Shown here one piece after another: positions 36,806-44,975 of a stretch of 64,000 nt of DNA (within the stretch, counting starts at the first letter, position 1; the number at the start of each line of letters is the position of its first letter). The position numbers and the translations under genes are program-made. A model generated the notes under the pieces. That model was given only the letters and a program-made list of their open reading frames with translations, had not been told where the DNA came from and searched no databases. Source of the DNA: Vibrio gelatinilyticus (GTDB taxonomy: Bacteria; Pseudomonadota; Gammaproteobacteria; Enterobacterales; Vibrionaceae); assembly GCF_022836845.1 (NCBI RefSeq), contig NZ_JAJNNZ010000004.1, forward strand, positions 62,001 to 126,000, given 5' to 3'.

Positions 36806-38830
36806 TTAATCATTACAGGCACTGGCGGTTACACTGACCGGGCTGGCATCGCTGTCAAATTTAAGGCTCCAAACATACTTTCCAGACTCCAAAAGCGTGA
36901 TAGTGGTGTCTTGACCATAGCCACCTTTGGTTAACGCATTTTCCATTCCAGGCTTTAGACTTAATCCCTCAGCGGTATATTGAGGAGACCAGGTTGTTGA
37001 AGCGTATTGCATTCTATAGCTTCCTGGCTTTTCAGACGTTACTACTTGGTAGAGACCGTCACCTTTGTATTCAAATGCGCGCTCAGAGACATGTTTCCAG
37101 CCCGAATCGCTAAAATCACCCACAACGTAAAGCGTCTCACTAATTGGCCCTGACTCATTAACCGTTGGCACGTTACAAGAACCCGTTACACCGTGAGCTA
37201 TCGCCATTGCAGCGCCTGCGCTTGCAGCGATAGGGGCACTATTAGCCGGAGAGTCCACATTTAAAAATCGACCTTCAAAAGGCCCTAACTCAATGGAGTA
37301 ATAGCCGGATTTAAGCGCAAGAACCTCACCACTAAGTAGGTCTGTCAGAGTCTGCGAAGATGCGATGGTTTCAGCGGATATAGCAATGCTTTCTGGTTGG
37401 CCCGTTACATTGACAATGTACAGGATAGACTGTTCGTTGGTCTGTTTCAGATCGGCATAGGCCGCTTGATTGGCCAGCACATTGGTTCTCGTTCCTTGAG
37501 AGAGTGCGGGATTCGTTGCGCGAAGTTCCATTAGCTGCGAAACATAATTCTTGAGTGAACTCTGCTTTTCATTAAGAGTTGTATTAACACCTTCAATTTT
37601 TGCACTGGTTCGGGCGACATGGTCATCGCACAAACCATTTACTGCGCAGTCACTGCTGACTTTATCAGCAAATCCTTCGAGTTCATCTCCAATTTCATCG
37701 CCATAATAAAGGGTTATCGGGCCGCTATATGCCGCTTGAAACGAGAGTACTGCCTGATATCTTTGCCAGTACTCGTTGTCAGACGGTTCAGCGATAGAAC
37801 CGCGCTGTAACAAGTCGCCAAACCGGACAAGATCGTGGTTACCCAACATGAGATTTGGTTTTACGTTGTCAGGATAGAGGCGATGCAAATCCATGCCTTC
37901 GGCGAGCCATTCGCTGCCTTTACCGCCCACGCCAGATTCATTGACGGCGAATGTTTCCACAAGTCGGTAGCGAACTGGGAAGTCAAAGGCAGAACAAAGC
38001 GCAGGGGCTTGATTTGAGCCGTAACCGGTTTCAATGATTCGATTTTCTCCTGCCCAAATCTCAGCAACCATATAGCCAAGCGGATTAACCTGATTGCCAT
38101 CTTTATCGGTATAAGTCACACTTTGAGACGCTTTATCAACCGTTTTACGGATCTCTGTCCATGCTTCGGTAGGCACCTGGTAAGCCTGATCTAGACGCCA
38201 ACCATCAATTTTGAGTTCTTTGATCCAGTACTCAGCGACCTCTTGATAAAAAGGCAGGCTTTCAGGATAAGTGACAGGGTTACTACTACCGACAGGCATT
38301 TTTCCTGTTGGTGAAGCGACTACATTGTTTTTGTGATGGCCGAATACGCCATCAAAAAAGACATAAAGCCCGCGGCTATGGGCTTCATTCACCAATCGTT
38401 TGGCATCTTCTAGTGTTCCAAATCGCGGATCTATCGAGAAATAGTCGGTAGTAAAATACCCCGTTGCATCTAGGCGGTCATCCCAGTGTGATTGCCCATC
38501 TACAGGAGCGGAGTAGAAAATAGGAGTGAGCCAAATACCATTCATACCCAGAGATTCGATGTAGTCGAGAGAGTCGATGATACCTTGAATATCGCCCATA
38601 TGATGGCTGGTGCCATACCCCGTACCATGGCCAATGTCTGGGTTACCATTAACAAAACTTTCCACCATGACCTGATATATACGAAGGTCGTTAGCGGCTT
38701 CTATATTGGATAGTTGGCAGCTGTAGGCTGAGTTTGGAGCAGTCGATTCGACATCGTTGGACTCGCTTGCGCAGCTAGCGAGCGCGAGTGAGCCCAAGGC
38801 TATGGAGAGTGTTTTCGCTACTTGTTTCAC
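36806..38830 (-). CDS. Lipoprotein alpha-amylase (GH13)
   Basis: 674 residues from GTG 38830, which gives a signal peptide with lipobox LASC and an AAAGGA site upstream; the longer frame has no such signal. GH13 motifs are present: nucleophile D in GWRLDQAYQ, acid/base E in MVAEIWAG, and LGNHDLVRF for the transition-state stabiliser. A C-terminal domain of about 100 residues (SETLYVVGDFSDSGWKH) looks like a starch-binding or pullulanase-type accessory domain. It probably degrades starch or glycogen outside the cell membrane. No maltodextrin transport genes are adjacent. Confidence 0.88.
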   Translation of the reverse strand: MKQVAKTLSIALGSLALASCASESNDVESTAPNSAYSCQLSNIEAANDLRIYQVMVESFVNGNPDIGHGTGYGTSHHMGDIQGIIDSLDYIESLGMNGIWLTPIFYSAPVDGQSHWDDRLDATGYFTTDYFSIDPRFGTLEDAKRLVNEAHSRGLYVFFDGVFGHHKNNVVASPTGKMPVGSSNPVTYPESLPFYQEVAEYWIKELKIDGWRLDQAYQVPTEAWTEIRKTVDKASQSVTYTDKDGNQVNPLGYMVAEIWAGENRIIETGYGSNQAPALCSAFDFPVRYRLVETFAVNESGVGGKGSEWLAEGMDLHRLYPDNVKPNLMLGNHDLVRFGDLLQRGSIAEPSDNEYWQRYQAVLSFQAAYSGPITLYYGDEIGDELEGFADKVSSDCAVNGLCDDHVARTSAKIEGVNTTLNEKQSSLKNYVSQLMELRATNPALSQGTRTNVLANQAAYADLKQTNEQSILYIVNVTGQPESIAISAETIASSQTLTDLLSGEVLALKSGYYSIELGPFEGRFLNVDSPANSAPIAASAGAAMAIAHGVTGSCNVPTVNESGPISETLYVVGDFSDSGWKHVSERAFEYKGDGLYQVVTSEKPGSYRMQYASTTWSPQYTAEGLSLKPGMENALTKGGYGQDTTITLLESGKYVWSLKFDSDASPVSVTASACND

Positions 38831-38887
38831 AGAAGTGTCCTTTTTTTTAATTATGCATTCCGCGAAATCTATTATGTGAGCGTGTGG

Positions 38888-38933
38888 AAATAAAAAGCTC
38901 CTCCCCATTTAAAAAATATGAGGAGGAGCTTTT
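38888..38933 (-). terminator. Terminator of the nirBDC-cobA operon
   Basis: 12-bp perfect stem (38893-38904 with 38922-38933, 17-base loop) ending on the minus strand in TTTT plus further T residues, about 70 bases after the cobA stop codon. Confidence 0.85.
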
Positions 38934-39000
38934 GGGGGTGAGAGATTCAGGTCACTATTTGTGCAGAAGTGTTAACGCAATACGTGACCGAAATCGATTG

Positions 39001-39768
39001 TTAAACGTTTTTTGGCGTAAACCAATCCAACTTTTGATGCAGATCCGTGACGCTTCCGACTACAATGAGGGCTGGGCTTTTCGCTTCAATGGCCATTTGT
39101 GGCAGACCACTTAACGCGCCTTGGAAAACACGTTGTTCTCTGCGTGTTCCATTTTCAATGATGGCGCAGGGTGTGTTTTCATCAAGACCATGACTAATGA
39201 GCTTATCGGTAATACGACCACTTTGCTTCAGACCCATATAGAACACCAGAGTGTTGTTTGTTTGGGCTAATGATCCCCATTCTATTTCACGACCGTCTTT
39301 TTGAATGTGACCCGTAATAAATTGAACGCTTTGTGCATAGTCACGGTGGGTTAGAGGAATACCTGCGTATGCGGTTGCCCCTGCTGCTGCGGTGATCCCC
39401 GGAACAACCTCAAAACGGATTCCGTTGTCTGCAAGTGTTTCTAATTCTTCTCCGCCACGGCCAAAGATGAATGAATCACCGCCTTTTAGCCGTACAACTT
39501 TACGTCCTAGCTGTGCTTGTTCAACTAAGATCTGGTTGATTTGCTCTTGAGGCACGCAGTGGTAATCGAGCTTTTTACCCACGTAAATCATCTCAGCATC
39601 GGGTTTGGCAAGTGCAAGGATTTCTTTTGAGACCAAACGGTCAAATACGACAACGTCAGCAGATTGAATGACGCGATATCCTTTCACTGTCAACAAATCA
39701 GGGTCTCCCGGCCCTGCACCGACTAGGGATACAAAGCCAGTGTTTAGAGATGTTTGATGAGTGGTCAT
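39001..39768 (-). CDS. cobA: Uroporphyrinogen-III C-methyltransferase
   Basis: 255 residues from ATG 39768. SUMT family motifs are clear: [32 protein letters not shown] and [11 protein letters not shown], with [17 protein letters not shown]. It methylates uroporphyrinogen III twice using SAM, giving precorrin-2 for siroheme, the cofactor of NirB. The oxidase/ferrochelatase half of CysG is absent from this protein. It is the last gene of the nir operon, which explains its place here. Confidence 0.92.
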   Translation of the reverse strand: MTTHQTSLNTGFVSLVGAGPGDPDLLTVKGYRVIQSADVVVFDRLVSKEILALAKPDAEMIYVGKKLDYHCVPQEQINQILVEQAQLGRKVVRLKGGDSFIFGRGGEELETLADNGIRFEVVPGITAAAGATAYAGIPLTHRDYAQSVQFITGHIQKDGREIEWGSLAQTNNTLVFYMGLKQSGRITDKLISHGLDENTPCAIIENGTRREQRVFQGALSGLPQMAIEAKSPALIVVGSVTDLHQKLDWFTPKNV

Positions 39769-39894
39769 AGTTATGCCTATCAATGTCAAATTTTGGATAT
39801 AAAGAGTAAAACTCGGTTATTGGTAAAGTTAATACTGTTTATAGCCAAAAGGTTGGATAAGGTGGCCTCGCAACTAATGCGAGGCCGGATAGTG

Positions 39895-40755
39895 TTACTT
39901 GCTCAATGCAGGTTCAGCGTTTACTGCTACTTCCGCTTCGTCTTCTGCATCTAGAGAGGGCGCAGTTTTAGCGTGAGTTAGGTACAGAGGGATGCAGGTC
40001 ATCACAAGACCGCCAACAATGTTACCTAGGATGGTAGGAATTAAGTTGAAGTTCAACCATGTCGCGATACCAAAATCAGCGCCAAGAATCATACCTAGTG
40101 GGAATAGGAACATGTTTACAACTGTGTGCTCAAATACCAAGGCAAAGAAGATGAAGATAGGGAACCACATCATCGCAACACGGCCAGCAACCGTGCGTGC
40201 AGTCATATTGCCGATTACGCCTAAACATACCATCAGGTTACAGAAGATACCGCGTACAAAACATGTGATCCATCCGTCCATTCCCATATTTTCGAAACCA
40301 AGGCTACGAGCAGTGGATACAGCGATGAACTTCTTAGCAACCGCGTTTAGCTCTAAAGAGAAGTTGCCAGTTAGCGATACTGCTACAAGGTAAGCAACCA
40401 GCAAAGAACCAATAAGGTTACCCAGACCAACTAGACCCCAACAACGGAAAATTCGGTTCCAGGTGATACCAGGACGGTTTTCAAATTTAGCCAGTGGCGC
40501 AAGACCGAATACACCAGTGACCAGATCGTAGCCCATTACGCTAAGAATGACGAAGCCAACAGGGAACACAAGTGCACCTACCACGCCCATTCCTGTTTGA
40601 ACAATCGTTGTAATAGCAACGACAACAGCAAGAGATAGAATAATACCAGCCATCGTGCCACGAAGCAGTAGATCGCGAGTACTTGTTTTCGTTTTCGCTT
40701 CCCCCACATCGACCATGGTTTGTACAAATTGAGCCGGTTTAAAATCAGTAGACAT
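39895..40755 (-). CDS. nirC: Nitrite/formate channel, NirC-type
   Basis: 286 residues with six membrane helices, FNT family. The segment GNMTARTVAGRVAMMWFPIF and the LGNLIGSL and HTVVNMFLFPLG regions are typical. Being between nirD and cobA, it most likely moves nitrite rather than formate. The hydrophilic C-terminal tail is acidic. A REP-like doublet lies between nirD and this gene, so message stability or relative expression may be affected. Confidence 0.9.
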   Translation of the reverse strand: MSTDFKPAQFVQTMVDVGEAKTKTSTRDLLLRGTMAGIILSLAVVVAITTIVQTGMGVVGALVFPVGFVILSVMGYDLVTGVFGLAPLAKFENRPGITWNRIFRCWGLVGLGNLIGSLLVAYLVAVSLTGNFSLELNAVAKKFIAVSTARSLGFENMGMDGWITCFVRGIFCNLMVCLGVIGNMTARTVAGRVAMMWFPIFIFFALVFEHTVVNMFLFPLGMILGADFGIATWLNFNLIPTILGNIVGGLVMTCIPLYLTHAKTAPSLDAEDEAEVAVNAEPALSK

Positions 40756-40856
40756 CGTGTCTCTCCAAAAAGTGTGTATTTAAAAAGTTAAGATTGAATA
40801 GTGATAGAGGCTAGGGTGGCTAACCCCTATAGGCTATTCATTCTCATAAGTATTCT

Positions 40857-40933
40857 CGTCATCTCCTTGAAAAAGGAGATCTCTCACAGCGAATCACTTG
40901 TTTTATGAGATCCTCGTTTTCACGAGGATGACG
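40857..40933. repeat. REP-like inverted doublet between nirD and nirC
   Basis: Two 27-base units in opposite orientation (40857-40883 and 40907-40933). Each has a CGTCATC flank, an 8-bp stem with a 4-base loop, and a GATCTC flank. The units match at 21 of 27 positions, and all six differences fall in the stems as three compensated base pairs. This resembles Vibrio and Shewanella CGTCAT-type REP elements and BIME doublets. Confidence 0.7.
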
Positions 40934-40943
40934 GCAATTACTT

Positions 40944-41267
40944 TTATGCAGAAATCTCTACAGTACCTTTAGTCACGCGAGCTTTGTACGCTTTCACATT
41001 AAAGCGCTCATCTTCCATGCACACGCCTGTTGTCAGGCTAAAGCGCTGCTTTTTGAGCGGACTTGCAACCCAAAGTTCACCTTGGTGCTCAACAATCAAG
41101 CCACGTGAAAGTACGTTTGATTGGTAGAACGGATCCATGTTGCTGATGGCCATAATGTCTTCAGCCGCAGTTGGGCGGAAGATAGCAACCTGCTGACCAT
41201 CAACCAGTGCGCATACCCCGGTACCAGGGGTGATCTCTTGGATATCACATACTTTTTGAAATGCCAT
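40944..41267 (-). CDS. nirD: Nitrite reductase (NADH) small subunit
   Basis: 107 residues of the Rieske-like NirD family. No iron-sulphur ligands of a true Rieske site are seen, as is usual for NirD (cluster-less). It associates with NirB, the siroheme enzyme reducing nitrite to ammonium in the cytoplasm. It starts after a 2-base gap behind nirB. Family sequence near the end, KKQRFSLTTGVCMEDERFNV, is typical. Confidence 0.94.
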   Translation of the reverse strand: MAFQKVCDIQEITPGTGVCALVDGQQVAIFRPTAAEDIMAISNMDPFYQSNVLSRGLIVEHQGELWVASPLKKQRFSLTTGVCMEDERFNVKAYKARVTKGTVEISA

Positions 41268-41269
41268 GA

Positions 41270-43828
41270 TTAGTTCTCCAGCTCAACGTGTAAGATGTCG
41301 CCTTTCGCTTCAGGGTGTTTTTCTGTGAATGTTGCAGGACGATGCTGCTCTCGTTCTTGAACGAATACCACGTTGTCATCACGCAGGTCACTGTTGATGA
41401 AGTGAGAGAAACGCGTTAGTTGAGATTCATCTTCAATGGTGTTTTTCCACTCACAACTGTAATCACCAACCAGGCGTTGAACGTCAGCCTCAAGCTGGTC
41501 GTTGATGCCAAGTTTATTGTCAACGATGACTTCACGTAGGTAGTCCACACCACCTTCCATGTTTTCCATCCAAACCGAAGTACGCTGTAGTGGCGCAGCA
41601 GTACGGATATAGAACATCATGAAGCGATCGATGTACTGGATTAATGTTGCTTCGTCCAGGTCAGAAGCCAGTAGATCTGCGTGGCGAGGTTTCATACCGC
41701 CGTTACCACACACATACATGTTCCAGCCAGCATCGGTGGCGATGATACCTAAGTCTTTACCTTGAGCTTCTGCACACTCACGAGTACACCCCGACACTCC
41801 GAACTTCATCTTATGAGGAGTACGGATGCCTTTGTAACGGTTTTCGATACGTGAACCTAGGCCAACAGAATCTTGTACGCCATAGCGACACCATGTTGAA
41901 CCGACGCAAGTCTTTGCCATGCGAAGTGCTTTCGCGTATGCCTGACCTGTTTCGTAACCTGCTTCAATTAGCTTTTTCCAAATCGCAGGAAGGTCATCTT
42001 TTTGTGCACCAAATAGACCGATACGTTGTGCGCCTGTTACTTTGGTGTACAGGTTGTATTCTGCAGCAACTTCAGCCAGTACTTTTAGCGCTTCTGGTGT
42101 TACTTCGCCACCCGCCATACGTGGGATGACAGAGTAAGTCCCGTCTTTTTGAATGTTACCTAGGAAGTTGTCGTTGGTGTCGTGCAGTTTCACAAGTTCG
42201 GGCTTAAGAATATGCTCGCCCCAACAAGAGGCTAAGATAGAGCCTGCTAGTGGTTTACATACTTCACAGCCGTAACCTTTCCCATGTTTCTCAAGTAGCT
42301 CTTCGAATGTCTTGATTTCTTCGATGCGAATTAGGTGGAATAGCTCCTGGCGAGAGTAAGCGAAGTGTTCACATACATCGTTTTTTACTTCGATGCCCGA
42401 TTTCGCAAGTTCTGCGTTGAGAACAGAGCTCACAAGTGGAATACAACCACCACAACCCGTACCTGCACCAGTTACCGCCTTGATATCACCAATCGTGTGG
42501 TGACCATCAGCAACAGCTTGAGCAATCTTGCCTTTAGTGACATCAAAACAAGAACAGATAACCGCTGACTCAGGAAGGGAATCCGCGCCTAGTGTTGGCT
42601 TTTCAGCTCCGGCGTGTGCTGGAAGAATCAGAGTATCAGGGTGCTTTGGTAGCTCGATGTCATTAAGTTTAAGCTGAAGTAGATCACCATAGTCAGACGT
42701 ATCGCCAACCATGACAGCACCAAGTAACTTCTTACCGTCTTCTGATACGATAATACGCTTGTAAACTTCTTGCTCTTCATTTTGGTAGACGTAGCTCTTA
42801 CACCCAGGTGTACGGCCATTTGCATCACCAATTGAGCCTACTTTAACACCAAGCAGTTTTAGCTTAGCGCTCATGTCTGCGCCTTCAAACTGGCTGTCAT
42901 TGCCAACCAGGTGATCTACAGCAACGGTTGCCATCTTATAGCCAGGAGCAACCAGACCATAGAAAGTACGATTCCACGAAGCACACTCACCAATTGCGTA
43001 AATATCTTGGTCGGTAGTTTGAGCAAATTTGTTGATTTCGATACCACCACGAGGCGCAACACCAAGACCCATTTGACGGGCAAGTTTGTCTTGTGGGCGA
43101 ATACCTGCAGAGAAAACGATGAAATCTACTTCAAGGTCTGTGCCATCAGCAAATACCATAGTATTACGAGCTTCTTTACCTTCAGGTTTGATTTCGAGAG
43201 TGTTCTTGCTGGTATGAACCTGAACGCCCATACGCTCGATTTTGTTGCGTAGTTGCAGTCCGCCCTGTAGATCAAGCTGTTCTGCCATGAGCACTGGAGC
43301 AAACTCAATCACGTGAGTTTCTACGCCTAGTGCTTTAAGTGCTCCAGCAGCTTCTAACCCTAACAGGCCGCCACCGACAACAACGCCACGCTTACTTTTC
43401 TTTGCGGTTGCTTCGATAGCTTTGAGATCTTCGATAGTACGGTAAACAAAACAGTCTTTGCTTTCGTTGCCTTTCATTGGTGGAACAAAGGGGTAAGAGC
43501 CCGTTGCCATAATGAGCTTATCGTACTGTATTTCACGACCAGTACTTGAATACACAACTTTCTTTTCACGGTTAACGTTAATCGCACGCTCACCAATCAA
43601 CATATTGATGCCGTGTTTTTCGTAGAAACCTTCTTTAACTAAGGAAAGTTCATCGGCTGTATGATGAGAAAAGTAAGAGGAAAGGTGAACACGGTCATAC
43701 GCGACGCGAGGTTCTTCACAGAAAACGGTAATGTCTAGGTTAGTCACATCACTTTTCTCGACTAAGTCTTCGAGGTAGCGATGTCCAACCATACCGTTTC
43801 CGATAACGACAAGCTTCATCTGGCTCAT
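41270..43828 (-). CDS. nirB: Nitrite reductase (NADH) large subunit
   Basis: 852 residues, normal length. The N-terminal pyridine nucleotide-disulphide oxidoreductase part (VVIGNGMVGHRYLED; VVVGGGLLGLEAAG) binds FAD and NADH. A BFD-type [2Fe-2S] region follows (CSCF and GTGCGGCIP), then nitrite/sulphite reductase halves with the siroheme-[4Fe-4S] cysteines in TCVGSTWCRYG and GVSGCTRECAEAQ. It reduces nitrite to ammonium in the cytoplasm. An internal ATG three codons in is a possible alternative start. The promoter region holds FNR-like and NarP-like sites. Confidence 0.96.
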   Translation of the reverse strand: MSQMKLVVIGNGMVGHRYLEDLVEKSDVTNLDITVFCEEPRVAYDRVHLSSYFSHHTADELSLVKEGFYEKHGINMLIGERAINVNREKKVVYSSTGREIQYDKLIMATGSYPFVPPMKGNESKDCFVYRTIEDLKAIEATAKKSKRGVVVGGGLLGLEAAGALKALGVETHVIEFAPVLMAEQLDLQGGLQLRNKIERMGVQVHTSKNTLEIKPEGKEARNTMVFADGTDLEVDFIVFSAGIRPQDKLARQMGLGVAPRGGIEINKFAQTTDQDIYAIGECASWNRTFYGLVAPGYKMATVAVDHLVGNDSQFEGADMSAKLKLLGVKVGSIGDANGRTPGCKSYVYQNEEQEVYKRIIVSEDGKKLLGAVMVGDTSDYGDLLQLKLNDIELPKHPDTLILPAHAGAEKPTLGADSLPESAVICSCFDVTKGKIAQAVADGHHTIGDIKAVTGAGTGCGGCIPLVSSVLNAELAKSGIEVKNDVCEHFAYSRQELFHLIRIEEIKTFEELLEKHGKGYGCEVCKPLAGSILASCWGEHILKPELVKLHDTNDNFLGNIQKDGTYSVIPRMAGGEVTPEALKVLAEVAAEYNLYTKVTGAQRIGLFGAQKDDLPAIWKKLIEAGYETGQAYAKALRMAKTCVGSTWCRYGVQDSVGLGSRIENRYKGIRTPHKMKFGVSGCTRECAEAQGKDLGIIATDAGWNMYVCGNGGMKPRHADLLASDLDEATLIQYIDRFMMFYIRTAAPLQRTSVWMENMEGGVDYLREVIVDNKLGINDQLEADVQRLVGDYSCEWKNTIEDESQLTRFSHFINSDLRDDNVVFVQEREQHRPATFTEKHPEAKGDILHVELEN

Positions 43829-43893
43829 ATTAATACCTAAGGGTTATTTCTTTAAGTCTCCGTGCATTGTTATTTTTGTTGGTAAATTAATAC

Positions 43894-43907
43894 ATGACGT
43901 AAATCAA
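43894..43907 (-). promoter_or_regulatory. FNR-like site of the nirB promoter
   Basis: On the minus strand TTGATTTACGTCAT, which differs from the E. coli nirB FNR site TTGATTTACATCAA in two positions. It lies 66-79 bp upstream of the nirB start codon. Confidence 0.7.
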
Positions 43908-43920
43908 TTACGAAATAAAA

Positions 43921-43937
43921 CTACCCTAAAGGGGTAG
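43921..43937 (-). promoter_or_regulatory. NarP/NarL-like palindrome upstream of nirB
   Basis: CTACCC-TAAAG-GGGTAG, close to the TACYYMT heptamer pairs bound by NarP/NarL. Its centre is 28.5 bp upstream of the FNR-like centre, nearly the E. coli nirB spacing (about -69.5 and -41.5). Its core also occurs at the nrfA promoter. Confidence 0.65.
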
Positions 43938-44221
43938 ATTGAATGGTTACTTATTGAACGTACTTATGGTTGTGTGGGTGACTTGTTAAACAAGTACATA
44001 CGTCAAGTGATGGTTTGTTAGGAATGCTACGCTTGCTTCAACCAATAAAATGTAACGATCTATGTCTTTTAGAGATGCCGACCAAATTACAAGTGTGAAA
44101 ATAAATTACATATAAGAATGAGATCCGATTCTTGTCTAAGAATGTGGGTCAGGGTGAAAATCGATTTTAAAGAGGCAAAACGAAGGAAGCTGAATGGGAG
44201 CGTCGTAGGGCTTAAGAAAAT

Positions 44222-44246
44222 GGGTAATACAGGGTCAGTATTACCC
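44222..44246 (-). terminator. Hairpin after the LysE gene
   Basis: 9-bp perfect inverted repeat GGGTAATAC/GTATTACCC with a 7-base loop. On the minus strand it is followed by ATTTTC, a short T-tract. Confidence 0.65.
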
Positions 44247-44267
44247 GCATACTTTACAAAACGGATG

Positions 44268-44888
44268 TTAGCCTAAGAAAAGCCATACACCAACGCCACA
44301 CATTAAGCTACCTGCAATGCGATTCATTAGCTTAACGTTTTTTGAATGCCCTAATGTACGTTTTAGCCCTTTACCACCCGTAGCATAAATGGTCATGCAA
44401 ACGAACTCGCTCATTAATATAATGCCCAGCATCATAGCAACCTGATAAGTCATCGGTTTTTCTTGATCGAGGAAAGGAGGGAGTAACGAAATCATAAACG
44501 CCCAACCTTTGGGGTTCGCGATGGCTGTAATAAATCCTTGTACGATCAAATCCCAATCGTTGGATTGCGAATCTGAAGGTAGATCGTTAGTAATGGCGAG
44601 CTTTCCACGAGATAACCACATTTGGACGCCCAAATAGAACAGGTAAGATGCACCAGCGGCTTTGAATACTGTGAATATCGTAGGGTATTTGAGCATGATG
44701 GCAGCAACGCCAAGTAAAGCGGCGAGTGACACGACGGCAACACCTAGGAGTTCACCGATCATCATCCATAATGTGCGGCGATAGCCAATGCTCATGCCCA
44801 TGGTGAGTGCCAGAGTCATGCACATGCCAGGGGTTATCGACACGAAAAAGAAAGTTGGTATAAAAATAGTGAGTGTGGCCCAATCCAT
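44268..44888 (-). CDS. LysE/RhtB-family amino acid exporter
   Basis: 206 residues with about six hydrophobic segments. The N-terminal FFVSITPGMCMTLALTMGMSIGYRRT (with PGM) and the central GFITAIANPKGWAFMISLLP are the LysE/RhtB family signatures. It exports an amino acid or derivative from the cytoplasm; the substrate is unknown. It has its own promoter region (short gap of 87 bases) and a hairpin behind it. It is not linked to neighbouring pathways in an obvious way. Confidence 0.85.
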   Translation of the reverse strand: MDWATLTIFIPTFFFVSITPGMCMTLALTMGMSIGYRRTLWMMIGELLGVAVVSLAALLGVAAIMLKYPTIFTVFKAAGASYLFYLGVQMWLSRGKLAITNDLPSDSQSNDWDLIVQGFITAIANPKGWAFMISLLPPFLDQEKPMTYQVAMMLGIILMSEFVCMTIYATGGKGLKRTLGHSKNVKLMNRIAGSLMCGVGVWLFLG

Positions 44889-44975
44889 AATGCGGCTCGA
44901 TCTGAATACGATTAAAGACGGTATTAAAACAAACTTGCTCTGATAGAACTATCAATTTATTGAAGTATCAGAAAA

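Larger units (their letters stand above)
43829..44267. other. Intergenic region with the nirB promoter
   Basis: About 440 bases. It contains the FNR-like and NarP-like sites and a -10-like TAACAAT on the minus strand (about 43866-43872), fitting transcription toward nirB. A hairpin at 44222-44246 belongs to the LysE gene. Nothing else is recognised. Confidence 0.65.
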
